NCBI GenBank assembly: GCA_030068075.1
Contig: CM057830.1
Location: 23,344,247 to 23,408,246, forward strand
Reading direction: 5' to 3'
DNA: 64,000 bases
Source of the DNA: Paguma larvata
Taxonomy: Eukaryota > Chordata > Mammalia > Carnivora > Viverridae
Shown here: in pieces, positions 31,900-42,484 of the stretch
Numbering within the stretch: the first letter of the stretch is position 1
Layout of the letters: every line of letters begins with the position of its first letter
Made by a program: the position numbers and the translations under genes
Notes under the pieces: generated by a model
The model's database searches: none
What the model was told of the DNA's origin: nothing
Seen by the model: the letters and a program-made list of their open reading frames with translations, nothing else

Positions 31900-33590
31900 T
31901 TAACACCATGACCACCGTCCTTTTAAAAGGTTCTGCTTCCTGCCTCTCACGCTCTCTTAGTTCCCCAACTTTTTCTTTATTCCTTGTTAGTCTCCTACCT
32001 GGTCCTTTGTAATCTGTGCCTCTGTTGAATGTTGTTGTTTCCCATGATTTGTCTTACATTCTCTTTCATTTCACTTACTACCCTGGAATATTTTATGCAT
32101 TTATGTGTGTTCACTGTTCCCCATATATTCTCCAGGAAAGATCTCTTCCTTGAACTCCAGGCCCATACATCAACAGACCATGAGATATTTCCCACTGATA
32201 ACTCACATTCAACCTGGATAAAGTAATCTCATTATTTCCCACCCAAACTGGCTTTCCTGATATGTGGCTCCAAAATTCATGCAGTCATGTGGCAAAATTC
32301 CCAGGAATCATCCTAGGCCATCTTGTCCTCAGTCACATTCTCATTCATTAAAACCTGGCAAGTCAACCTCTTAAATACTGCTCAACTGTATTCTAGGTGT
32401 TTCCTCCGCCTCCTCAGGTCTGTGTTCCTATCAGCTGTCCATCATCGCTATCCTCAAAACTCCCTGGCTGCATTCTTTTACATCTCAAATCCTGGCTTCC
32501 ACAATATGTTTTCTAAATCACTTAACTGACTTCGTGACTTCCAGCCCTCAGTAATACCACCCCGCCTGAAGTCCAGCCTCTTTAGCATGGCATGCATAGC
32601 CCTCGTGGTCAGATCTTGGTCTACCTTCCAAGAGTCAGTTCTTAGCTTGAACACCTTTGTGTTCTAAGTTTAAACAACTATAGAAGAATACCAAAGCATA
32701 GTTGGATGGTTCACACTTGTGTCTCGCTCTGTGTTGTGTGTTTCTGCTTATAAAATTAACTGTATTAGTTCTCTATTGCTACACAACAAATTTCCCCAAA
32801 CTTAGCGGTTTAAAACAACACACATTTATTATCTCACAGTTTCTGTAGGTTAGGAATCCAGATGAGGCCTTGCTGGGTCCTCTGCTTCAGGGTGTCTTAA
32901 ATGCCGTAATTAAGGTCTCAGTCAGGAGTAGGTTCTCATCTGAAGAGTCAAGTGAGAAAGGATCTACTTCTAAGCTCATTCAGTGGGTCTAGCAGAATTT
33001 ACTTCCTACAGGCTCAGATTCTAACTGGCTGTTGCCTGGAGACCTCCCTCAGTCCCTTGCCTCATCAGCCTGCTTATAAGCCACTCCTTCAGAAAGATGG
33101 CAGCTGCTTTATCAAAGCCAATAGGTAGAGAGTCACAACTTTATGTAACCTGGTGACCAAAGTGACATCCCATCACCTTTGCCATATTCCATTGGGTAGA
33201 AACAAGTCACTAGTTTCAGTCCACACTGAAGGAAGGAGATTGCACAAAGATAAAAATACCAGGGATTATTAGGAGCTGTAGTTTCAGAAGCCGCCTACTG
33301 CATCCTCCAGCCCCAGTTCCCTCCACCGCCATCCACCTGACAATTTGTGGAGGCTCATCTCAGTTATCAAGGCTTCAGTTCTTCAGTGAAAACCTACCTG
33401 ACTGACGTACTCCAAAGTTGATTACTCTCTTGTTTTTACTCTCTCTGTACCACTAACATCATTCTTCAATTATTTGTTCACATAGCTTTCTCCTTCATCA
33501 GGACTTTAAGAGCAGAATCATGATTTTCTTTTCCAGTGTCTGGTAGGTTGTCAGTCTAAAGAAAGTGCTCATTAAATATGAAATAATAAG
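31900..33590 (+). mobile_element. long L2 LINE fragment split by an MLT1 LTR
   Basis: The left part (to about 32660) carries L2 ORF2-type text in order: GAACTCCAGGCCCATACATC, ATTTCCCACTGATAACTCAC, TTATTTCCCACCCAAACTGG and CTTCCACAATATGTTTTC. After the LTR, TCAGTGAAAACCTACCTGAC, CACTAACATCATTCTTCAAT and TTTAAGAGCAGAATCATG match the L2 3' UTR, ending AAAGTGCTCATTAAATATGA. This is the longest L2 in the window. Reading frames are broken throughout (ORFs under 70 codons). Confidence 0.7.
32761..33302 (-). mobile_element. MLT1-type (MaLR) LTR, antisense, near full length
   Basis: The left end TGTATTAGTTCTCTATTGCT, then CTTAGCGGTTTAAAACAACA and CATTTATTATCTCACAGTTT, is the inverted LTR 3' end including its polyadenylation signal. 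CTGGGTCCTCTGCTTCAGGG, CCCATCACCTTTGCCATATT, CCATTGGGTAGAAACAAGTC and the right end AGAAGCCGCCTACTGCA follow in order. TG...CA ends are intact. It sits inside the L2, so it inserted later. No internal retroviral region remains. Confidence 0.85.
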
Positions 33591-33829
33591 TGTATAAAAA
33601 ATAAATGAAACTACAAATATTAAACACATGAAATTATCTGAAAACATAGTATCCCCTGGGGATACTTAACATCAAATAATCTAACATCTGAGCATTGCAT
33701 TCGCTTCAGTTAGGATACAAAAGGCAATCTTCTATAAGTGACATCGCAAAGTGACAAATCTGTCTGTCTTTATTATTTTTTAGCTCCTTCAAATGAGAGA
33801 CGAGTATAAAATGAAATGCTGTGTTACTA

Positions 33830-34095
33830 ATATAGTGTAGTGGTTAAGATCATAGGCTTTAGCTTCTGACCATGGTACAGAATTCTAACTCTGTTACTTA
33901 CTATCTGTGTGGCCTTGGGCAAATTAGTTAACCTTTCTGTGCATTGGCTTAGTAGTCTATAAAATTGGGGTAGTGATCATACCTAGGTCATAGGGCTGCT
34001 ACAAATAATTACTAAAATGACTCAGGGAAAGCATTTAAAAGAAATCTATCATATATTGGACTCCAAGTGAATATCGCTCATTATTATTTCCTATA
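33830..34095 (+). mobile_element. MIR, nearly complete
   Basis: TATAGTGTAGTGGTTAAGAT, CATAGGCTTTAGCTTCTGAC, AACTCTGTTACTTACTATCT, GTGTGGCCTTGGGCAAATTA, GTTAACCTTTCTGTGCATTG and TCATAGGGCTGCTAC follow the MIR consensus closely from the tRNA-like head. It is one of the best-preserved MIR copies here. Confidence 0.93.
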
Positions 34096-34380
34096 ATACT
34101 AATATCGAAAGATGTCCATGGCATGTATTAAGTGAAAAAAGCAACTTGGAAAAAAGTATGTTGGGTGTTAATTACCTTTTGTTTTAAAAAAAAAAGTATA
34201 TATACATAGTTCATCTATGTGTTGATTTATAGGAAACCATGGAAGTATATGTATTAGATTTTTAACAATGATTATTTCCAGAGATTGGGGGAAGGGTGAG
34301 TGTGGTTACCTTTATTTGTTATTTTGTGGACTTCTGTATTGTTTGAATTTGTTAAATAGGCATATGTCACTCTTATAACC

Positions 34381-34712
34381 TGTATGGGCTGAATTGTTTC
34401 TTTCAAAAATATATGTTGAAATCCTAGTCCTCACTACCTCAGAGCGTGACCTCTGGGTTCCAGAGGGAGCATGGCTTTATCGATGTCTTGATTTTGGACA
34501 TCTGGCCTCCAGAACTCTGAGACAATACATTTCTATTGTTTTATTATTTTTTTTTTAGAATGTAAAATTGTATTTAACTCCTCTTTTTTTTTTTTTAATA
34601 GTTTATTGTCAAATTGGTTTCTATACAACACCCAGTGCTCAATCCAACGAGTGCCCTCCTCTGTGCACCTAGTTTGTGGTACTTTGTTATAAGCAGCAGT
34701 AGGAAACTAATA
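34381..34712 (+). mobile_element. MLT1 (MaLR) LTR split by an L1 tail
   Basis: The start TGTATGGGCTGAATTGTTTC, then TATGTTGAAATCCTAGTCCT, ATGTCTTGATTTTGGACATC, CCTCCAGAACTCTGAGACAA and TACATTTCTATTGTTTTA is an MLT1 LTR in sense. It resumes after the L1 piece with CCTAGTTTGTGGTACTTTGT and ends AGTAGGAAACTAATATA. The middle appears internally deleted relative to the family. Confidence 0.85.
34547..34667 (-). mobile_element. 5'-truncated felid-type L1 tail with double poly(T)
   Basis: From the right, the L1 3' UTR reads in reverse (plus strand: AATAGTTTATTGTCAAATTG, ACAACACCCAGTGCTCAATC, AGTGCCCTCCTCTGTGCA). Its tail is T14 at 34584-34597, followed leftward by a 27-bp unique spacer and a second T10 run at 34547-34556. 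The spacer between two tails fits a short 3' transduction. It lies inside the MLT1 LTR. Confidence 0.8.
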
Positions 34713-34823
34713 TATAACTAATATAAAATAATATTTTTTAAAGTATAAGCAAAATGCTAAAAGACAAGCAGTTGCATAGCTTATAAGGTTGTATTCCCTC
34801 ACTGAAGTTTAAGCTACATGTTC

Positions 34824-34940
34824 TTTTTTTTTTTTTTTTTTTTTTGGGTGAGGATGCAGATAAAGATCTCTCTTTTTTTTTTTTAATATAACTTATTGTC
34901 AAATTGTTTTCCATACATCACCCAGCGCTTATCCTGATGA
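34824..34940 (-). mobile_element. second short L1 tail with double poly(T)
   Basis: T22 (34824-34845), a 27-bp spacer (34846-34872) and T12 (34873-34884) precede ATATAACTTATTGTCAAATT and ACATCACCCAGCGCTTATCC, the same felid L1 3' UTR in reverse. The body is only about 55 bp long. No target-site duplication was seen. Confidence 0.75.
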
Positions 34941-35113
34941 CTCCAACCCGCGCCAGCCATGGCAATAGAATTCTCTTCTCAGAAATCTCAACCAAATCTT
35001 TGTTAAGTGGTTCATATACTGATAGGAAATACTAAGACATCTAGGAGCTATTTCTTTCCACTCTGTTCCTTCAAAGTTTTTTATCCACTTTCCTGTATTA
35101 CAAATCATATGAA
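34941..35113. other. unique sequence between L1 tail and SINE
   Basis: Nothing was recognised. Confidence 0.4.
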
Positions 35114-35129
35114 GAAGATAGATGGTCCA

Positions 35130-35339
35130 GGGGCGCCTGGGTGGCTCAGTCGGTTAAGCTTCCAACTTTGGCTCAGATCATGATCTCACAGTTCATGAGT
35201 TCAAGCCCTGCATCAGGCTCTGTGCTGAGAGCTCAGAACCCGGAGCCTGCTTCAGATTCTGTGTCTCTGTCTCTCTCTGCCCCTCCCCTGCTCATGTTCT
35301 CTCTCTCTCTCTCAAAAGTAAACAAACATTTAAAAAAAA
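35130..35339 (+). mobile_element. SINEC, full length
   Basis: The head GGGGCGCCTGGGTGGCTCAG plus TCGGTTAAGC is almost consensus. CTCAGATCATGATCTCACAG, GCTCAGAACCCGGAGCCTGC, the CT domain and an AAAAGTAAACAAACATTTAA tail follow. Imperfect 16-bp duplication: GAAGATAGATGGTCCA (35114-35129) and GAGGATAGAAGGTCCA (35340-35355). Confidence 0.96.
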
Positions 35340-35355
35340 GAGGATAGAAGGTCCA

Positions 35356-36124
35356 AAGGCTAAGCAACATTTGATTGGCTCCTGAGACAGTATATACCAA
35401 ATCCTAAAGAGAACTATCAAGTATTTTTCCTGTATTATGTAACTAAAATGATAAGATTTCAGAAATATAATTTTTAAGTCATTGAGTTTCTAGCCAGTCT
35501 TCAAACTGTTTAAAATATTATAGCAATAAAATTGGTGAACAGAGATTCTTTTCCCTGACTACACCAAAGTTATTAAAATGGGGAGTCAATTATAAAAATA
35601 TATGCAAAAATATAGGTTTATATTTTTTAAATACCATAACTCCTATCAAATGACTAAATTGTTCAATATAAATATTTGTAGGAAAAGTTAGAGCTTCTGA
35701 AGAAATGTTTCTTTAATGATGAACTTTCCTATTGCAATTTCATATTCTTATATTAGGAGGAAGAATAGGGTCAGAAATAGAGGTTTTCTTTTCTCAACAT
35801 GAGTAACTGTGGAAGATAGCAGCAGGGAGTGAGAAAAGTATGCAGTCATTTTAATTAATAAAATAAATGGCAGAAACAATGGAACCAAGAACCCCAGCTA
35901 GTGGATCCTATATTATTAGGTCTTTTCTTTGCCTATCACTTTCTCAGATATCTAGCTCTTCATCAAGTAGGCTGTCCCTCCGAGGATCAAAGCATTGTTG
36001 AAAATTTAAAATTAACTTTATCACAGTTTCTTTTACTCTGGCAGTATTAATTGTGTTAAGACATTACGTTGTTTAAGGTTAATACTGGCCAAAGCCTTCC
36101 CTGTCCTTCAATTTAAAACACTAT
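35356..36124. other. AT-rich unique sequence
   Basis: Nothing was recognised. Confidence 0.45.
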
Positions 36125-36136
36125 AAGGAATATATA

Positions 36137-36352
36137 GGGGTGCTTGGGTGGCTCAGTCACCTGAGCATCTGATTTCAGCTCAGGTCATGATCTCATGGTT
36201 TGTGAGTTCGAGCCCCACATTGGGCTTTGTGCCAAACAGCTCAGGGCCTGGAGCCTGCTTCAGATTCTGTGTCTCCCTGTCTCTCTTCCCCTCCCCCACT
36301 CACGTGCTCACTCTCTCTCCTCTCACTCAAAAATAAACATTAAAAATAAATA
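36137..36352 (+). mobile_element. SINEC
   Basis: The head is GGGGTGCTTGGGTGGCTCAG, then CTCAGGTCATGATCTCATGG, GAGTTCGAGCCCCACATTGG, the CT domain and an AAATAAACATTAAAAATAAA tail. Flanked by a 12-bp repeat with three transitions: AAGGAATATATA (36125-36136) and AAGGGATGTATG (36358-36369). Confidence 0.95.
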
Positions 36353-36394
36353 AAGATAAGGGATGTATGAAAATTATATTTAAAAATATGGCTA

Positions 36395-36462
36395 AAAATA
36401 GAAGAGAAGGGAATGAGAGGAAGGGAGGGAGAGAGTGAGGAAGCAAGGAAAGAAGGGAACTG
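36395..36462 (+). repeat. polypurine (G/A) tract
   Basis: About 65 bp are almost all purine on the plus strand (GAAGAGAAGGGAATGAGAGG continuing into GGGAGGGAGAGAG). The 120-codon minus-strand ORF at 36327-36689 is largely this tract plus L1 and is not a gene. Confidence 0.8.
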
Positions 36463-36544
36463 AACATAAAAACATAATTCATTTGCACAAGTGTGAAATA
36501 TTCGCTCTTAACAGCACAGAAAAACAAACTGTCACGTTGTCCTG

Positions 36545-36735
36545 AAGTAGTTATTGTTACGTATTGTTTTATTGAAGTACAGTGGGCATACAGTATTGTA
36601 TTAGTTTCAGGTGTACAACACAGTAATTTGATATTTATATACTTTAGAAAACGCTCATCAAAATAACTCTCGTTGTCAACTGTCACCATACAAAGTTATT
36701 GCAATATTATTGACCATTGTTACTATTACTTATTG
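36545..36735 (-). mobile_element. L1 3'-UTR fragment, antisense
   Basis: TGTTTTATTGAAGTACAGTG, GTATTAGTTTCAGGTGTACA, ACACAGTAATTTGATATTTA and ACAAAGTTATTGCAATATTA form a familiar L1 3' UTR segment of carnivore genomes in reverse. Confidence 0.75.
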
Positions 36736-38121
36736 AAAGAACAAACCAACAGTGTTTTCCTCTGGTGCTAATGAAAGGTTAAACAGCCTGAGAATTACCT
36801 GCACAATGGAAATGTACTCTGGGGTTAATAGGCATAGAGTGTCCATCTTTGAGTTATTTTAACAACTAACCCTTGAGACCAAAGATAAAGCTAAAGGACA
36901 GTAAAGAAAAATAATTGCATTGGACTCTAATGTCACGAAGAGTTAATTAGGCTTCATTGGGTCATAACTTATTTTGAGAATGTGGCATTTCAGAAAACCA
37001 CCTAGCTCGCTTCCTACTAAAGGTGTAATTCAGTCACTGAAGGTGTAATTGTTGTCATTATCATTTTCATCGGTGCTGCAATTTAATGGTAATATATGTG
37101 GTTGTTGTAAGGTCTTTTAAGCTGTTGGGGATTTCAATATTTGACATATACCCTGAAAAAATAATTGTGACATTTCACAGATTTAATATTGCTCTTTGCA
37201 GTTAATGATAATATTGCCTTTTGAAATGGTTATTATTGATAGGACACATGCTAAAATGGTTCACATAGCTACCTTGTACCACATCGCATTTGGTTTTTTT
37301 GGAGGTCACTAGGGTTATCTCATCAGACCAATGTTGCCACTATATTTACTTGGTATGTAATGTATGATAGGGATATTGCAAAATACTGAAAGGAAGGTGA
37401 AAAACCCTTGCAGTAGTTTCTACTTGGAAAACAATATAGTTACTACAAATTATGGCAGGAATAATATTTTATAAACTGTAGGTCTTGATTTTCTTGATTG
37501 CAAATGTTACGTACCATATTAGGCACACAGCTTGAAAAATATGCAGCACAATGAATTGAAAAGCTTATTTCCCCAAAATATAACAGGAGTGAGGAACAGT
37601 TTTTCTATTATTACATTTAAATATTTTCAAAAAGGGTTATTTTCCACCCAGCAGTAGAATAATTGATATGTAATTACAAAAGAGGCTATACCAAAATTAT
37701 ACCTAGACCCTTTATATTCAGCACAATGGTCTTTATATAGAGTTTAGTGGGAAATCTATCATTTCCCTAGGGGTAATGGCCAGTTCTTTTACCACTGGAA
37801 CAGCTTAAATGCCTGTGTTTCTACATTTCCAGTTTGCCATACTTGCTAAATCTTGAAAATGGGCAAAACATTAATTTCTATGACAAAGACTTACTGGACT
37901 GTATTCACTCTTAGTACTTGGGGTGACATTAAAAAAAAAAAAAAACCTCTCCAAGTGATTCTAATGTGCAAGCAGGGCATTCGTGATCAGTTGTCAAAAT
38001 AAAACAGTCTGCTTAATATTGGTAATTGTGTCACTGTCAGTATCCCGGTTGTGTTACTGCAGTATGGTTTTACAAGAAGTTACCATTGGGGGAAACTAGG
38101 TAAAGGGTACAGGGAATGGAA
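36736..38121. other. AT-rich unique sequence
   Basis: Mostly unrecognised. A short MER5-like end (CTCCAAGTGATTCTAATGTG, about 37944-37980) follows an A15 run; it is too short for a firm call. Confidence 0.45.
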
Positions 38122-38136
38122 TCTCTAGTATTATTT

Positions 38137-38342
38137 TCATTTTTTAATGTTTATTTACTGATTTTGAGAGAGCACATATAAGCAGAGGAGGGGCAGAGAG
38201 AATGGAGAGAGAGAATCCCAAGGAGGCTCCGCGCTATCAACCCAGAGCGTGACTCAGAGCTTGATCCCAAGAACCGTGAGATCATGACCTGAGCCTAAAT
38301 CAAGAGTTGGATGCTTAACCGACTGAGCCATCTAGGCGCCCC
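38137..38342 (-). mobile_element. SINEC, antisense
   Basis: The T-rich tail (ATTTTTTAATGTTTATTTAC) is at the left, then the inverted CT domain, ATCATGACCTGAGCC and the head GACTGAGCCATCTAGGCGCC. Duplication with a 1-base gap: TCTCTAGTATTATTT (38122-38136) and TCTCTGTATTATTT (38343-38356). Confidence 0.95.
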
Positions 38343-38428
38343 TCTCTGTATTATTTCTCACAACTGCTTGTGAACCTATGATTAAGTCAAAGTAAAAGGG
38401 CTAACTTAAGTTTTTAAAAGGCTACCAG

Positions 38429-38638
38429 CGGGGGCGTCTGGGTGGCTCGGTCGGTTGAACATCCAGACTTTGGCTCAGCTCAGGTCATGATCTCACAGTT
38501 CATGAGTTTGGGCTCTGCATCAGGCTCACTGCTGTCAGTGCAGAACCCACTTTGGATCCTCTGTCCCCCTCTCTCTCTGCCTTTCCCCTGCTTGTGCTCT
38601 CTCAAAAATAAATAAAATTTTAAAAATAATAATAAAAT
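38429..38638 (+). mobile_element. SINEC, head-to-head with the previous copy
   Basis: The head is GGGGCGTCTGGGTGGCTCGG, then GGTCATGATCTCACAG, the CT domain and an AAAAATAAATAAAATTTT tail. Duplication: AAAAGGCTACCAG (38416-38428) and AAAAGGCTCCAG (38639-38650), one base apart in length. It faces the 38137-38342 copy across 86 bp. Confidence 0.95.
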
Positions 38639-38654
38639 AAAAGGCTCCAGTGAA

Positions 38655-38783
38655 CTCCATTCAACTCACCTGTGACTCTTAAAAATGCAGAAACTGGGCT
38701 CCAGCTAAGCAGAATATCTGTCATATTTTTAACAAGCTCTCCAGGTGATTTCACTGAGGTTGAGAACACACTGATTTAGCTCC
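38655..38783 (+). mobile_element. MER5-type hAT-Charlie MITE remnant
   Basis: CTCTTAAAAATGCAGAAACT, GGGCTCCAGCTAAGCAGAAT, TAACAAGCTCTCCAGGTGAT and GAGGTTGAGAACACACTG follow the 3' half of MER5-family elements, including the GTTGAGAACCACTG-type terminal inverted repeat. The left end is degenerate. Confidence 0.75.
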
Positions 38784-38977
38784 TTACATGTTTAGATTTT
38801 GAGGAATACTGGGCCCCTGACCAGTCCTAGGTAAGGGGAATTAGACAGATTGGCGTTCAAAGTTCAGTATTCTCCTGCTATTCCTACCTCACTTGTCCAA
38901 AAAGTGGGGGGTTGTATATCAAAGTGTATTATGATCATACTAAACTAATATATAAAAAGTATACATAATGAGTTATC

Positions 38978-39055
38978 TATTCATTCCACAGAAGCACTTA
39001 CTAGGTGCCAAATGCAACTCACTCGGGGCACTGCATTCGAGAAGGAGAGGGAGAC
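38978..39055 (-). mobile_element. short L2 end, antisense
   Basis: ATTCATTCCACAGAAGCACT and TACTAGGTGCCAAATGCAAC match the inverted L2 3' terminus. Short. Confidence 0.5.
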
Positions 39056-39084
39056 TCACATTTGTAAACCAATGGCCAGCAGCA

Positions 39085-39240
39085 TTGTCATGAGCTGTAC
39101 GTGAATTTCTTAGTCCTTCTAACAACCCTGCATGTAGGTTCCTTCATTCTGCCCACTTTACAGAAAACACTGAAACCGAGAGACACTAAGTTGCCTATAT
39201 GTATGCATCGCTAATAAGTTATGGTTCTAGCCTTAGAATT
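39085..39240 (-). mobile_element. MIR remnant, antisense
   Basis: TTCTAACAACCCTGCATGTA, CTGCCCACTTTACAGAAAAC, ACTGAAACCGAGAGACACTA and AGTTGCCTATATG match the inverted MIR core (cctcacaacaaccctatg...attttacagatgaggaaactgag...aagttgcc). Confidence 0.7.
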
Positions 39241-39271
39241 TTAGAATTCACAGTCTGAAATGGAAGGCTCC

Positions 39272-39432
39272 TTTTGTGGTAAAATATGCCTAACACTGAC
39301 CATTTTGACCATTTTTAAGTACAGCGTTTTGTGGCATTAAGTACATTTACAGTGTTGTGCAACCATCAACACCATACATTTTTCAGAACTTTTTCGACTT
39401 CTCAGGCTGAAATTCTCTGCTCATCAAACAGT
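39272..39432 (-). mobile_element. L1 3'-UTR fragment, antisense
   Basis: TTTGTGGTAAAATATGCCTA, CCATTTTGACCATTTTTAAG, GTGGCATTAAGTACATTTAC, GTTGTGCAACCATCAACACC and AGAACTTTTTCGACTTCTCA are the well-known inverted old L1 (L1M) 3' UTR sequence. Confidence 0.85.
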
Positions 39433-39664
39433 ATCAGAGGCTCTGTGTTAGACCTACCAGAGGTTTATGTTAGGTAACCTCCTCCCTAAAAACGTCTCTA
39501 AAGGGAGAATTTCCGGTGGTAGGTGTAGAAAATTTAGGAGATGAGCCCCTTGCCAGCATTCCCCAAATCATGCCATGTAGACAGGCCTCTGTGTGTGAGG
39601 CCGGCCTTGATTTAGCTTCATTTTTATTAAATCTAAAAGAAGGAATTATCAGCACTGTTGCGTA

Positions 39665-39900
39665 TTGATAAAAAATCCAGCTGTAGAACCAGGCTGCCCA
39701 GTCTGAAAGCCAAGGCGGCCACTTGTTAGCTGAGCAACACTGGGTAAATAATTTAACCTATTTGTGCTCCACTTACTTCTCATTTGTGAAATAGGCATTC
39801 TGATGGTGCCAAATGAAAATTTTATGTTGAGGATTCAATGATTAATGCATGCGAAACCCTCAGAATATTGCCTGGGACCACGGAAGTCTCACCGCCCATC
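39665..39900 (+). mobile_element. MIR remnant
   Basis: AGAACCAGGCTGCCCAGTCT, GCGGCCACTTGTTAGCTGAG, TGGGTAAATAATTTAACCTA, GAAATAGGCATTCTGATG and GAGGATTCAATGATTAATGC follow the MIR order. Confidence 0.8.
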
Positions 39901-41767
39901 CCACACACTCCCAGCCAAAAGTTAGTTATTATTTCCCCAGTTGTCATTTTATGTATTTAATTTCATGTGCATAATTTTTTCATATCTGTGTCACTGATTG
40001 TTAATTTTCTAGTTCTGTAGTAAACACAGTATCTGACAACCTAAATTTGTTCTTATTATAATTATTTGCCCCCCAAATTACAGTGATAATCCTCAAATGT
40101 AGGTATCAAGGAGTTTCACTTGAAAAGTTTTTCAGGCACCAAATGTAGTCTTCAGAAAAGAGTAGCATCGCCCCGTCTATCATATTTTAACACAAAAGAA
40201 ATTGATTTCATGAAAACCGGTTTCTGTTTTTCTTCCACTTGATTAGAAAATACACTGCCGATGGCAAATCCATGAGCAATCTAAATATATAATTAATTAG
40301 AGGAACAAATTGAAATTGACCAAATCTGCTCAGATCTCTCACAGCTTTGAAACAAGGACTCTTAGACTCTTCGAATGGTCAAAACAATTACTTAGGCGTG
40401 CATTTAAATGCAAGTCAGCAGGCAGTGGAGATACAAAAGAGAAAACAGGTTCCCATGATATTAGAAATGCTAACCCTCCTCCTTAAAGCAAGCTAAAGTC
40501 TCTTCCTCTTGTCAGTAGCTGTCTTCTAGGACAAATAGTTCGGTATTTTATAAAAGGAAAGAAAAACTTATCAAAAACATTTCCATGCAATGTATCTCTT
40601 TTGAAAAATTACTCCTTGAGTTTGAGTAAAAGAATTCTTCAGAAGTCGAACTGTTAAGATGATTCATCTGCACGAAAGAAAAATACTATTCATAAGCATT
40701 TTGAAGATATGTCATTGAAAGGCAAAGATGATTTTTAAAAAGAAGGCTCAAATGGCCAAAAAATAGGAGAGAGAAATCTATAATTAACGTCTGAGATTAT
40801 TTAAGTTTGGAAGGTAGTATCCATTTGTTATTTTTTTATAGCATAATATAGTGGTAAACAAAACAAAGGAAGAGCTTTGTCTAGTTTTCCCACTGTCTAG
40901 GAAATTGAAGCATATATGACAGTTAGTAACCGATATGAATTTTGCTTTGATGGTAATTGCGAAACCGTGAGCAGGGGTTTCACTTTCAGATAAAGACGGA
41001 CAATGAAGGTCAATGTCGACCTGCCTTTTTGGGTATTCAGTGCCAGCACAATTTAATTGAGATCAGGTAATTGCTCAGAAGGCTACACTGAACGCGTTAC
41101 CATCCTTCAGTGTCACTCCTGCATGCCTAGTTATCCTGATGTTGTTTGTCAAAAACTGTCACAAGGGAGTGCATCTCACTGAGAAAAATAACCTGTATGT
41201 CATTGCTCAGCCTCCAGACCAAACCCCAAAGTGACGAGAAAAAGATTTTTTAAAAAACAAAAGCCTCTCTTCTCTGTACTGATTTAATTGGTCCATCATG
41301 GTAATGTAAGAGAACGTTTTAATCAAATAAGTTATTTCGGAGAGGTCACTGATCTTTGTTGAGCTTTGCGCTTTTGTATGGTGGTTTCAGATGGCCCTCT
41401 TACCCTCTCTTGGCATTGAAGAATATTCTATTAGTTTTGAATATCGCTTGCACAATATTATGAATTATGAACATAAAAGATGTAAATATTGTTTTAAGGA
41501 CTATAGTACTGTGTGTTTTATTTTTATTTTACAAATCCATCTTTTCTGTGATTTTTCTCGTTGAAATAGAGAGAAGCAGGAAATTGAAAATTAATTGGAG
41601 TAAGATTCGTATTTTTCGAAATAAAAGAAGACTGAGCTCAGAAAAGTCTAATGTCATCAAAATAAAAAGTCATAAAAACAGTGATCTATATATATAAGAA
41701 ATTCATGTGATTTGTAATAATTATAACATTAAATGTTGCTTGAATCGACACTGTTAAATTTTAATTG
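39901..41767. other. 1.9 kb of unique non-coding sequence
   Basis: No repeat is visible. A 76-codon ORF (41467-41697) has no recognisable domain. Confidence 0.5.
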
Positions 41768-41771
41768 CCAC

Positions 41772-42171
41772 TGTTAAAAAACAAAATTTAACCGAGTAAA
41801 TTTGAGGATGTAATTGGCTTTATTAAACCATTCATGAATCAGGCAGAATCCATCCAGCAGGTAGAGGGAAAGGTTTTATAGGAAGGAGGGTGGGGCAAGG
41901 AAGTTATTAGCAAAAGAAAAGGTTTCTTCCAGGCAAGGTCACATGTCTTTGGGGGGGGGGTGTGTGGAAGAGCAGGGGGTTTATCATGCAGATTACCTTA
42001 TCTTCCTTTGGGGGGGATGGAGAGAGCTCGTGGAACAGATTCATTAATGGGAAAATTCTTAACTGACCTGTTAAGACATTTCTGGGGGAGATTGAAACTG
42101 TAACTATATTAAGTATGAGACCCAGGTTTGGGGGTTTGGCCTAAGTGACACCATTTTGGTTTCTTTTAGCA
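41772..42171 (-). mobile_element. solo LTR of an endogenous retrovirus, antisense
   Basis: The 400-bp element starts TG and ends CA and is flanked by the 4-bp direct repeat CCAC (41768-41771 and 42172-42175). A 4-bp duplication is typical of class I (gamma-like) ERVs. On the minus strand a TATA-like TATAAAACC (plus-strand 41873-41882) is followed about 50 bp later by AATAAAGCC (plus 41816-41824), placing U3, R and U5 in order. Two G-runs (near 41950 and 42009) interrupt U3. There is no internal retroviral sequence beside it, so it is a recombined solo LTR. The family is not identified. Confidence 0.8.
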
Positions 42172-42175
42172 CCAC

Positions 42176-42484
42176 CTATGATCACTGACTTCTCTCTATT
42201 GATTTGAGAATTAAAAGGACCGTAATGAGTTTCTAGTCTATTCAGCCTAGACTGTGAACTAAACAAAAAATTAATGTGTGCCACGTTTATAATCTGTCTC
42301 AGTACCTGGTATCAAGATAATCCCTGACTTCGTAAAATGAAAGCAGTGACAAAGAAGCCACCAATTTCATTTCTTCAGAATTCTGCATACTATGAGCTTT
42401 ACACAAACATTAGAATGGAAATGGAGAAATAGTTAAAATGATAAGTTTACTACCATATATATTAATCCTCAATGGAAATACATA
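42176..42484. other. unique sequence between LTR and L1 piece
   Basis: Nothing was recognised in about 300 bp. Confidence 0.4.

Noticed and set aside
35130..35210. tRNA-like A and B box sequences in SINE heads
   Set aside because: They derive from a tRNA but cannot fold as a complete tRNA and are followed by SINE bodies; no genuine tRNA gene was seen.
35141..35347. Recurring peptides starting MAQS or similar (also at 36148, 58278, 63629, 61863, 57424, 23325)
   Set aside because: They look like a small protein family, but all are translations of the same SINE head on the plus strand.
36327..36689. 120-codon minus-strand ORF
   Set aside because: It consists of a SINE tail, a polypurine tract and L1 UTR.
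41749..41779. CACTGTTAAA repeated 21 bp apart at the LTR edge
   Set aside because: It could be an alternative duplication for the solo LTR, but only the CCAC repeat sits exactly outside the TG/CA ends; the longer repeat is probably coincidental.
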